DNA of 7,226 bases, from positions 1 through 7,226 of the forward strand of contig JAJYEK010000184.1 in the NCBI GenBank assembly GCA_021785795.1, in the 5' to 3' direction. The notes under the pieces were generated by a model that was not told the DNA's origin, did no database searches, and saw only the letters and a program-made list of their open reading frames with translations. The stretch is from Pseudomonadota bacterium (lineage in GTDB: Bacteria > Pseudomonadota > Gammaproteobacteria > Acidiferrobacterales > UBA6901). Below are positions 1 through 5,829 of this stretch, piece by piece. Both the position numbers and the translations under genes were made by a program. Within the stretch, counting starts at the first letter, position 1, and every line of letters starts with the position of its first letter.

Positions 1-268
1 CGGTGCGCGATAAGGAGCCAGAAATCGGGATATTGAAGAGCCCTGGGCGGCGCCGCGGCTGCTCCAACCGGGGCGAGCCCGATCGAGATGGCGCGGTGCC
101 GGCGGTGTGATGTACCCTTACCATTTTGGGCAGCCTCCAGCGAGGATGCGCCGCCCCAGGCGCCGCAGGGATTCCGCTCCCCGGTCCGGCCAGGGGCGGG
201 TCCGGGTGCTGAACGCCGCAGACCCAGACCTCGTGACACGGCAGCGACGGCGCTGGCACAGTGAAGAT

Positions 269-1657
269 ATGAACCACTCTCTCAAATTCGACCCGGAACT
301 TTTGCGCCGATACGACAAGGCCGGGCCGCGGTACACGTCGTATCCTACGGCAGTTCAGTTCCATCAGGGGTTCGGCGAGACGGAGTATCGCGCCTGGGCC
401 GCGCGCAGCAATGACGGCAGCCACGCGCCGCCGCTGTCGCTATATGTTCACGTGCCTTTCTGTGACACCGTATGCTACTACTGTGCGTGCAACAAGGTAG
501 TTACCAAGGATCATTCCCGTGCGGCGCCTTATCTGCAGCGGCTCCAGCGCGAGATTGCGCTTCAGGGGGCGATGTTCGACCGTTCCCGGCCGGTTGACCA
601 ACTGCATTGGGGCGGCGGCACCCCGACATTTATCTCTGCGGCCGAGATGCGGGCACTCATGACAGCGCTGCGCGAAAATTTCAGCCTTCGCGGTGACGAC
701 ACCGGTGAGTACTCGATAGAGGTCGATCCGCGTACCGCTGACGAGGCGACGATCCGCCTGCTGCGCGAGCTGGGCTTCAACCGCATCAGTCTGGGTGTGC
801 AAGATTTCGATCCCGTGGTGCAGAAGGCGGTCAATCGCGTGCAGACCGAGGAGGAGACGGTAGCGGTGCTCGACGCGGCCCGGCAGCACGGATTTCGCTC
901 GGCCAACATCGATCTCATATATGGGCTTCCGCACCAGACGCGAGACAGCTTCGCGCGCACGCTCGATCGCGTGATTGCCGTCGGTCCGGAGCGTCTTTCA
1001 GTGTTCAATTACGCGCATTTACCGGAGCTATTCAAGCCGCAGCGCCGTATCAATGCCGATGATCTGCCGAGTGCGGCGGAAAAGCTCGACATACTTCAGC
1101 TCACGATCGACAAGCTCGGAGCCGCAGGTTACGTGTACATCGGCATGGACCATTTTGCGCGTCCCGACGACGAGCTCGCAATCGCCCAGCGCAACGGCAC
1201 GCTCTATCGCAATTTCCAGGGCTATTCCACCCATGCCGACTGCGACCTCGTGGCGCTCGGAATCACCGCAATTGGCAAGATCGGAGCAAGCTACAGCCAG
1301 AATGTGCGGACGCTAGAGGACTATTACTCCCTGGTCGATGCGGACCGGATTCCGGTGATGCGCGGTTTAGAGCTGAGCCGGGACGACCGTCTGCGGCGCG
1401 AGATCATCACCAGACTGATCTGCCACTTCGAGCTCGACGTAGACGCCGTCAGTGCGCAGTTTGCGGTGTGCTTCCCAGACTACTTTGCGCGCGAACTGGA
1501 GGAGTTGCGCTCCATGGAGCCGGACGGTCTGTTGGCGGTCGATCCGCACACGATCCGTGTGTTGCCTTCGGGCAAGCTTCTTATCCGTAATATTTGTATG
1601 GTTTTCGACCGGTATCTGCGCGCGCAGCGCGCACAACGCTTCTCCAAGGTAATCTGA
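269..1657 (+). CDS. hemN: Oxygen-independent coproporphyrinogen III dehydrogenase (HemN)
   Basis: This cytoplasmic radical-SAM enzyme oxidatively decarboxylates two propionates of coproporphyrinogen III to give protoporphyrinogen IX, the oxygen-free route in haem synthesis. The 462-residue product is close to E. coli HemN (457). The cluster motif CxxxCxxCxC is complete (C65, C69, C72, C74), with the conserved Tyr at 59. The SAM-binding GGGTP is at 115-119. Later blocks NRISLGVQDF, NIDLIYGLP, HFARPDDELA and NFQGYSTHADCDL are typical of true HemN rather than HemW-like relatives. I chose the ATG at 269 because family similarity (FDPELLRRYDKAGPRYTSYP) begins right after it. The frame stays open upstream through an Arg-rich stretch of 54 codons from 107 that matches nothing I know. 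The Shine-Dalgarno is weak (GTGAAG just before the ATG). No convincing promoter or FNR box is visible upstream. The adjacent fnr suggests a shared role in low-oxygen growth. Confidence 0.96.
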   Translation: MNHSLKFDPELLRRYDKAGPRYTSYPTAVQFHQGFGETEYRAWAARSNDGSHAPPLSLYVHVPFCDTVCYYCACNKVVTKDHSRAAPYLQRLQREIALQGAMFDRSRPVDQLHWGGGTPTFISAAEMRALMTALRENFSLRGDDTGEYSIEVDPRTADEATIRLLRELGFNRISLGVQDFDPVVQKAVNRVQTEEETVAVLDAARQHGFRSANIDLIYGLPHQTRDSFARTLDRVIAVGPERLSVFNYAHLPELFKPQRRINADDLPSAAEKLDILQLTIDKLGAAGYVYIGMDHFARPDDELAIAQRNGTLYRNFQGYSTHADCDLVALGITAIGKIGASYSQNVRTLEDYYSLVDADRIPVMRGLELSRDDRLRREIITRLICHFELDVDAVSAQFAVCFPDYFARELEELRSMEPDGLLAVDPHTIRVLPSGKLLIRNICMVFDRYLRAQRAQRFSKVI

Positions 1658-1682
1658 GCTCGCGGAGTGTTCTCCGGACGTG

Positions 1683-1702
1683 GCGCGCCCTGTGGGGCGT
1701 GC
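1683..1702 (+). terminator. Possible hairpin after hemN, no U-tract
   Basis: About 25 bp after the hemN stop, a stem of 8 pairs (one G-U) closes a TGTG loop; its core is CGCCC at 1686-1690 and GGGCG at 1695-1699. It is not followed by a run of T, so it does not meet the usual definition of an intrinsic terminator. It may only slow polymerase or protect the transcript's 3' end. In GC-rich sequence such a hairpin can also arise by chance. Confidence 0.25.
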
Positions 1703-1810
1703 TCGACGCGGACACTCGGGCCCCATGGCGGTGGACGCATGCACGGACCAGGGCGCGGACGTGGCCGGGGTGCCGCCGGAACAGATCCAGGGTGAGCCGC
1801 TAATCGCTGA

Positions 1811-1839
1811 TTGGCATCCGATTTGATCCGCTATATAGT
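1811..1839 (+). promoter_or_regulatory. Predicted sigma70-type promoter of fnr
   Basis: A -35 element TTGGCA (1811-1816, 5 of 6 consensus bases) and a -10 element TATAGT (1834-1839, 5 of 6) are separated by exactly 17 bp. This is the best promoter match in the window. Transcription would start near 1846. The spacer contains TTGAT (1823-1827), identical to one half of the FNR box TTGAT-N4-ATCAA, but the second half is absent (TATAT). If FNR bound here it would block RNA polymerase, as in the autorepression known for E. coli fnr; the single half-site makes this only a suggestion. Confidence 0.55.
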
Positions 1840-1962
1840 CGATCGGTAAAGGCTGGACGCAATGTACCCGGGGTGGACGTCTGGTGTGCCTTTGCCAGTG
1901 CCCAATAAAATAGAATGACGCGAGGCTGTTTCCAGCAGGGCTGAGAATCCGATCTTACTTAC

Positions 1963-1968
1963 AGGAGG
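1963..1968 (+). promoter_or_regulatory. Shine-Dalgarno that sets the fnr start
   Basis: A perfect AGGAGG lies just upstream of fnr. It is only one base from an in-frame TTG at 1970, too close for initiation, and ten bases from a GTG at 1979. It therefore favours the GTG at 1979 as the fnr start. Confidence 0.65.
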
Positions 1969-1978
1969 TTTGCAGGTC

Positions 1979-2725
1979 GTGTCCGAAGCACTCATCAACC
2001 ACAAGACGGGCGCTGCTGTGATCAGTATTGCCACCATCAAGGCGGCCTGCAAGGATTGCGCATTGAGGGACCTTTGTCTGCCGCTGGGATTGCGCGATGA
2101 GGACCTGGCGGCGCTCGATCAGATCGTCAGGCGGCGACGCACTGTGCGCAAGGGCGAGTATCTGTATCGCATGGGTGAGCCCCTGCACATGCTCTACGCG
2201 ATACGATCGGGAGCGATGAAGACTTCCGAACTGCTTGGAGATGGACGCATCCAGATCACCGGTTTTCAGCTGCCTGGCGAGATTCTCGGCATCGATGCGA
2301 TCGACGGCGAGCAGCACCGCTGCAATGCCGAGGCGCTCAGCTCTTCGGAGGTTTGCGAAATCCCATGGGCCAGGCTAGAGGAGCTTGCGCAGCACATTAC
2401 CGGACTGCAACACCAGCTGCTGCGCCTGATGAGCGGCGAGATCGGACGGGAAGGCCAGCTCCTGCTCATGATCGGCAAGATGAGCGCCGACGAGCGCCTG
2501 CTTGCATGTCTGCACAATCTGTCCCGGCGCCAGACGCGTCTTGGCCTGTCACCCACGGACATCAAGCTGCACATGTCCCGCCAGGACCTGGGGGACTATC
2601 TGGGGCTGGCGCTCGAGACCGTGAGCCGGCTGTTTTCGCGTTTTCAGGAGGAAGGCCTGCTCACCGTCCGGGGCAAATACGTGCACCTGACGAGTCTTGA
2701 TGCCATAGAGCGTCGTTTGGGCTAG
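1979..2725 (+). CDS. fnr: FNR/Anr-type oxygen-sensing transcriptional regulator
   Basis: This is a global regulator of the Crp/Fnr family. Without oxygen it holds a [4Fe-4S] cluster, dimerises and binds TTGAT-N4-ATCAA sites. From the GTG start it has 248 residues (E. coli Fnr 250). All four cluster ligands are present: C24, C27 and C33 in the CxxCx5C arrangement, plus C126 in VCEIPW, each offset by 4 from E. coli C20, C23, C29 and C122. A cyclic-nucleotide-type beta barrel follows (about 45-135), then the dimerisation helix (about 138-168, LMSGEI at 150-155). The C-terminal helix-turn-helix has E213, S216 and R217 in ETVSR, matching the residues that read the FNR half-site. The bases equivalent to E. 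coli S24 and D154 encode Ala28 and Glu158. It has its own predicted promoter and lies just downstream of hemN, a typical target. Anr is the usual name in pseudomonads. Confidence 0.95.
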   Translation: MSEALINHKTGAAVISIATIKAACKDCALRDLCLPLGLRDEDLAALDQIVRRRRTVRKGEYLYRMGEPLHMLYAIRSGAMKTSELLGDGRIQITGFQLPGEILGIDAIDGEQHRCNAEALSSSEVCEIPWARLEELAQHITGLQHQLLRLMSGEIGREGQLLLMIGKMSADERLLACLHNLSRRQTRLGLSPTDIKLHMSRQDLGDYLGLALETVSRLFSRFQEEGLLTVRGKYVHLTSLDAIERRLG

Positions 2726-2773
2726 AGACGGCCGGATGTCGGATGTGTGGCCCTCCGGTTGCCGGCGCGGCTG

Positions 2774-2806
2774 TCGTCAACCCCGATCGGCCGTTAGGGT
2801 TGACAA
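2774..2806. promoter_or_regulatory. Predicted BirA (biotin repressor) operator of bioB
   Basis: Two 9-bp half sites in inverted orientation, TCGTCAACC (2774-2782) and GGTTGACAA (2798-2806), are 15 bp apart. The known BirA operator in gammaproteobacteria is TTGTAAACC-N14-16-GGTTTACAA, so layout, half-site length and outer/inner bases agree. The right half differs from E. coli at one position (G for T), and the left half at two. The core GTCAACCC (2776-2783) and GGGTTGAC (2797-2804) are perfect reverse complements. The right half overlaps the -35 hexamer of the bioB promoter, so binding of biotinyl-AMP-loaded BirA should block transcription. BirA itself is not in the window, and the host's BirA would need an N-terminal helix-turn-helix. 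Confidence 0.7.
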
Positions 2807-2828
2807 TAACCCCTGCTTCGCCTAGTTT
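2800..2828 (+). promoter_or_regulatory. Predicted bioB promoter
   Basis: A perfect -35 TTGACA (2800-2805) is followed, after 17 bp, by TAGTTT (2823-2828), a moderate -10 with 3 of 6 consensus bases including the key T-A and final T. Transcription would start near 2835, giving a leader of about 26 nt. The -35 is embedded in the right half of the inverted repeat assigned to BirA, which supports both calls. Confidence 0.6.
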
Positions 2829-2860
2829 CGCCAGCTCTCCACTACCGCGAGCACAGTACT

Positions 2861-3832
2861 ATGTCTGCAATGACCACCAGCCAGGTCGATGCCCTGTTTG
2901 GTCTGCCCTTCAATGACCTCTTATACCGTGCTCACGTCGTGCATCGGCAGAATTTCGACCCCAATTCCATTCAGGTCAGCACCCTGCTTTCCATCAAGAC
3001 CGGCGGGTGTTCGGAGGATTGCGGCTATTGTTCGCAGGCTGCGCGCTACCACACCGGGGTTGAGAGTCAGCCCCTCATGTCACTGGACGAGGTTACCGAA
3101 GCGGCACGTGCTGCAAAGGCGCGAGGTGCAACCCGCTTCTGCATGGGCGCCGCATGGCGCGGGCCCAAACAGCGCGACCTCGATCCGGTACTCGACATGG
3201 TTCGCGCGGTGCGTTCCCTGGGTCTGGAGACCTGCGTCACCCTCGGGATGCTGCATGACGATCAGGCGCAGCAGTTGGCCGAGGCCGGACTGGACTACTA
3301 TAACCACAATATCGATACCGCGCCGGAGTTCTATACAGAGGTAATCCATACGCACCAATGGCAGGACCGGATCGACACGCTGGAGCTTGTGCGTCAAGCC
3401 GGCATCAAGGTCTGCAGCGGTGGGATTGTCGGCATGGGAGAACGGCGAGCCGATCGCGCCGGACTGATTGCCCAGCTCGCGACATTGGATCCGCAGCCGG
3501 AAAGCGTTCCGATCAACCTGCTGGTGCGCATTCCCGGCACCCCGCTCAGCGACACGCCGGCGCTCGATCCCATAGAATTTGTGCGCACGGTGGCCGTGGC
3601 CCGGCTGGCGCTTACGCGCAGCTTCATCCGGCTGTCTGCGGGCCGCCGCGAGATGCCGGAGGAGCTTCAGGCGTTGTGCTTCTTTGCCGGCGCCAATTCC
3701 ATTTTCTACGGCGACCGCCTCCTGACCACCCCAAACCCACAGACAGACCAGGACCAGTCGCTGTTCAACAAGCTCGGGCTCCGTCCCATGCCGCCCGAGC
3801 CGCAAGGTGGATTCGGCACGAGGGGCATTTGA
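2861..3832 (+). CDS. bioB: Biotin synthase (BioB)
   Basis: This radical-SAM enzyme inserts sulphur into dethiobiotin, the last step of biotin synthesis. The 323-residue product is slightly shorter than E. coli BioB (346), mainly at the C-terminus. The [4Fe-4S]/SAM motif CxxxCxxC is C50, C54 and C57 (CSEDCGYC). The second, [2Fe-2S] cluster that supplies the sulphur has its ligands C94, C125 and C185 in [15 protein letters not shown] and [11 protein letters not shown], with the fourth, an Arg, at 257 in IRLSAGRR. The dethiobiotin/SAM block [12 protein letters not shown] is at 147-158 and [13 protein letters not shown] at 282-294. A second ATG at 2870 could also be used; neither has a clear Shine-Dalgarno. 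It is a single-gene unit: fnr upstream has its own context and the next gene converges 16 bp away. Expression is probably biotin-repressed through the operator at 2774-2806. Other bio genes must lie elsewhere. Confidence 0.97.
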   Translation: MSAMTTSQVDALFGLPFNDLLYRAHVVHRQNFDPNSIQVSTLLSIKTGGCSEDCGYCSQAARYHTGVESQPLMSLDEVTEAARAAKARGATRFCMGAAWRGPKQRDLDPVLDMVRAVRSLGLETCVTLGMLHDDQAQQLAEAGLDYYNHNIDTAPEFYTEVIHTHQWQDRIDTLELVRQAGIKVCSGGIVGMGERRADRAGLIAQLATLDPQPESVPINLLVRIPGTPLSDTPALDPIEFVRTVAVARLALTRSFIRLSAGRREMPEELQALCFFAGANSIFYGDRLLTTPNPQTDQDQSLFNKLGLRPMPPEPQGGFGTRGI

Positions 3833-3848
3833 ATACGGCCCAAAGATC

Positions 3849-4757
3849 TCAGGCGCAGTGCTGAACCGCAAGCGTACCGGAGCGACCGTCTACCTGACCC
3901 TGCACCAGTTCGCATACCGGAATCGGCGGCCCCGAGTGAAGCCGTTCCTCGGCGATGTCGGCCAACGGGCACACGCGCGCAGGCAGAGCCAGAGCGCGTG
4001 TCAGCAGCTCACGAAAAAGCGGCAGCTTGTTCATACCTTCGATCTCCGCATGCGCGGTCAGAACGTGCAGGCCGCCGGCACGCAGACGCGCCAGGTATAA
4101 ATCAAGGATCTGGGGTTCCCCGAATCCGGGCCGGCCGAGCAATTCATCCAGAGTCGGAAGCGTCGTCGGAATCTGCAGTGTGCCGAACACCCGTTGTCCG
4201 ACGCGCGGCAGGAAAGGATGGGTTCCGCGTGCATCGCTCCCGTACCGCAAGCCGGCCCCGTCGTAAGCCGCCAGACTGTAGGCATTCGCCTGCCAGCCCG
4301 CAGCACCCGCTGTGGTAGCAGGTTCCCCGAAAATCCGGAGGAATTCGCGCTGTGCCCTGCCGAATTCCTCGGTCACTTCGATTTCCTGCATCCGCCCGAG
4401 GCCGTCCTGCCAGCGTATGTGATCGTAGCAGTGAATGCCGACCTCGTGACCCTGAAACCGCGCCGCGCGCATGACCGACTCGTTGCGGCGCCCTATATGT
4501 GGTGCCGGCAACAGAACGCCATTGAGTAGCGTGCGAATCCCGTATGTTCCGACGACATTCGTGCGCGCAACCTTGCGAAAAAAGCCCGGGCGGAACATGC
4601 GCTTGATCGCCCGGCCGGTATTGTCCGGGCCAAGCGAAAACAGAAAAGTCGCCCTGACTCCGAATTCCCGGAACAGCGCCAGAAGATTCGGAACGCCGAT
4701 TCGCGTTCCCCTGTCGGTGTCGACATCGACTTTGACCGCGAGCACGGTCTCGGACAT
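3849..4757 (-). CDS. arnD: 4-deoxy-4-formamido-L-arabinose-phosphoundecaprenol deformylase (ArnD)
   Basis: ArnD removes the formyl group from undecaprenyl-phosphate-linked L-Ara4-formyl-N on the cytoplasmic side of the inner membrane, making the transfer irreversible and leaving L-Ara4N for lipid A. The 302-residue protein has the polysaccharide-deacetylase (NodB) fold. Its first metal-site motif is KVDVDTDRGTR (Asp11, Asp13), the second GIHCYDH (His109, His113). GAAGW at 151-155, DARGTHPF at 175-182, PTLDELLGR and TAHAE (His236) all match E. coli ArnD. I chose the ATG at 4757 because similarity starts there; an in-frame extension up to 4892 would run deep into the preceding gene. It begins 10 nt after the stop of the dehydrogenase gene, with only a distant GAAGG upstream, so translation is probably coupled. 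It is the last gene of the operon on this side. A related deacetylase of another glycan is a less likely alternative. Confidence 0.91.
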   Translation of the reverse strand: MSETVLAVKVDVDTDRGTRIGVPNLLALFREFGVRATFLFSLGPDNTGRAIKRMFRPGFFRKVARTNVVGTYGIRTLLNGVLLPAPHIGRRNESVMRAARFQGHEVGIHCYDHIRWQDGLGRMQEIEVTEEFGRAQREFLRIFGEPATTAGAAGWQANAYSLAAYDGAGLRYGSDARGTHPFLPRVGQRVFGTLQIPTTLPTLDELLGRPGFGEPQILDLYLARLRAGGLHVLTAHAEIEGMNKLPLFRELLTRALALPARVCPLADIAEERLHSGPPIPVCELVQGQVDGRSGTLAVQHCA

Positions 4758-4767
4758 GGCGGCGCCG

Positions 4768-5808
4768 TCAGCCTTCAAGCTCCTGCGTCGGCCGCCCCAG
4801 ATGATAGTCGAGCGTCTTGTGCAGCGCGGTCTTGAGATCAGTAGTCGGATTCCAGCCGAGATATCTCTGCGCGTTCTTGATCGAAGGAACACGCGTCAGA
4901 ATATCCTGGTATCCCTTCCCGTAGTACTCGCTGGAACTTGTGGTCACTAGCTTCACGTTGTCGGCAAGGTTGGCATATTTCGGGTAGGTCTTGATGAGCG
5001 CGACCAGCGTTTCCGCCAGCTGCCGGATCGACATGTCATTTTTCGGATTGCCGATGTTGAAAATCCGTCCGTCAGCGCAACCGTCCTTGTTTTCAATAAT
5101 GCGCAGAAGCGCGTCAACCCCGTCGTCGATGTAGGTGAAGCTACGACGCTGCTCCCCGCCGTCAACGAGCCGGATATCCTTGCCGCGCAGGATATTCCCG
5201 ATGAACTGGGTCAGCACGCGCGAGCTGCCTTCCTTGGGTTCCAGAACATTGTCGAGCTTCGGTCCTATCCAGTTGAACGGCCGGAACAGCGTGAACCGCA
5301 GTCCTTCTTTGGCGCCGTAGGCAAAGATCACGCGGTCCATGAGCTGCTTCGAGCACGAATAGATCCAGCGCTGCTTGTGGATCGGACCCAGAACGAGGTT
5401 GGTGTTTTCCTCGTCGAATTCGGAATCAGGACTCATGCCGTAGACTTCAGAGGTGGACGGGAAGAGCACCCGTTTTCCGTAGCGGACGCACATGCGCACG
5501 ACATGCAGATTGGCCTCGAAATCAAGCTCGAACACCCGTAACGGGTCGGTCACATAGGTGGCCGGGGTGGCGATGGCGACGAGCGGAAGCACCACGTCGC
5601 ACTTCTTCACGTGATATTCGATCCATTCGCGGTTGATGGTGATGTCGCCCTCGACAAAATGGAAGCGCTTGTCATCGAGGCAGTCGCCGAGCTTGTCGGC
5701 GCTCATGTCCATTCCGTAGACCTCCCAGTCCTTGCGCTCGAGTATATGTTGCGTCAGGCTGTTGCCGATGAAGCCGTTGACGCCAAGAATAAGAACCTTA
5801 AGGCTCAT
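4768..5808 (-). CDS. arnA: UDP-glucuronate decarboxylating dehydrogenase (stand-alone ArnA C-terminal half)
   Basis: This NAD-dependent extended short-chain dehydrogenase (346 residues) should oxidise UDP-glucuronic acid and decarboxylate it to UDP-4-keto-pentose (UDP-Ara4O), the first committed step to L-Ara4N. It aligns over its full length with the C-terminal domain of E. coli ArnA. The nucleotide-binding GxxGxxG is GVNGFIG at 9-15. The catalytic set is T119-S120-E121 (PSTSEVYG), Y150 and K154 (YSCSK), and R306 in [13 protein letters not shown], corresponding to ArnA R619. [13 protein letters not shown] and [15 protein letters not shown] are also characteristic. No formyltransferase domain is fused; it is encoded by the next gene upstream. 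Stand-alone proteins of this type are known, e.g. the Ralstonia UDP-4-keto-pentose/UDP-xylose synthase, which can also release UDP-xylose. Such dual activity is possible here but cannot be read from sequence. A good GGAG Shine-Dalgarno precedes the ATG by 7 nt. Confidence 0.93.
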   Translation of the reverse strand: MSLKVLILGVNGFIGNSLTQHILERKDWEVYGMDMSADKLGDCLDDKRFHFVEGDITINREWIEYHVKKCDVVLPLVAIATPATYVTDPLRVFELDFEANLHVVRMCVRYGKRVLFPSTSEVYGMSPDSEFDEENTNLVLGPIHKQRWIYSCSKQLMDRVIFAYGAKEGLRFTLFRPFNWIGPKLDNVLEPKEGSSRVLTQFIGNILRGKDIRLVDGGEQRRSFTYIDDGVDALLRIIENKDGCADGRIFNIGNPKNDMSIRQLAETLVALIKTYPKYANLADNVKLVTTSSSEYYGKGYQDILTRVPSIKNAQRYLGWNPTTDLKTALHKTLDYHLGRPTQELEG

Positions 5809-5815
5809 GTCATGT

Positions 5816-5819
5816 CTCC
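5816..5819 (-). promoter_or_regulatory. Shine-Dalgarno of the dehydrogenase gene
   Basis: GGAG on the minus strand lies 7 nt before the ATG at 5808, inside the 21-nt gap after the formyltransferase stop. It is the clearest ribosome-binding site in the right-hand operon, suggesting independent initiation of this gene, in contrast to its neighbours. Confidence 0.6.
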
Positions 5820-5829
5820 GTTGAAGATG

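Larger units (their letters stand above)
1658..1978. other. hemN-fnr intergenic region
   Basis: These 321 bases hold no gene I can support. Short open frames on either strand have no recognisable protein features. The region contains a GC-rich hairpin shortly after hemN, a good sigma70-type promoter near the middle and a strong Shine-Dalgarno at its right end. Its right half (from about 1800) is clearly more AT-rich than the flanking genes, as expected of a promoter and leader. The predicted fnr leader from about 1846 to the start codon would be roughly 130 nt, long for a simple leader. I see no obvious riboswitch in it. Confidence 0.6.

Noticed and set aside
3..110. Frame open from the left edge to a TGA at 108-110, possibly the tail of an upstream + strand gene
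   Set aside because: The 35 residues are Arg/Gly/Pro-rich with no recognisable motif, and an open frame of this length is common by chance at this GC content. More sequence to the left would be needed.
253..268. TGGCAC just before hemN, resembling the first half of a sigma54 promoter
   Set aside because: No TTGC follows at the proper distance, and it lies only about 15 bases from the start codon.
440..1008. Two minus-strand open frames of about 150-165 codons inside hemN
   Set aside because: Both lie antisense to conserved HemN sequence and show no domain features.
1594..1803. Small + strand open frame spanning the end of hemN and the intergenic region
   Set aside because: It starts inside hemN without a ribosome-binding site and encodes an Arg/Trp-rich sequence with no resemblance to known small proteins.
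1811..1827. Sigma54-like element (TGGCAT then TTGAT) upstream of fnr
   Set aside because: The second element lacks the essential GC at the right spacing (GA instead). The same bases fit a sigma70 promoter much better.
2726..2773. Short GGCC/GGCC and CCGG/CCGG repeats after fnr as a terminator
   Set aside because: Stems are only four bases with no following T-run; this is likely chance in GC-rich sequence.
3080..3871. Long minus-strand open frame (263 codons) inside bioB
   Set aside because: It is antisense to a fully motif-complete bioB and has no protein family features; long shadow frames are expected in GC-rich genes.
4758..4892. 45-codon N-terminal extension of arnD
   Set aside because: It overlaps the end of the dehydrogenase gene, is Arg-rich and unlike ArnD; family similarity starts at the ATG at 4757.
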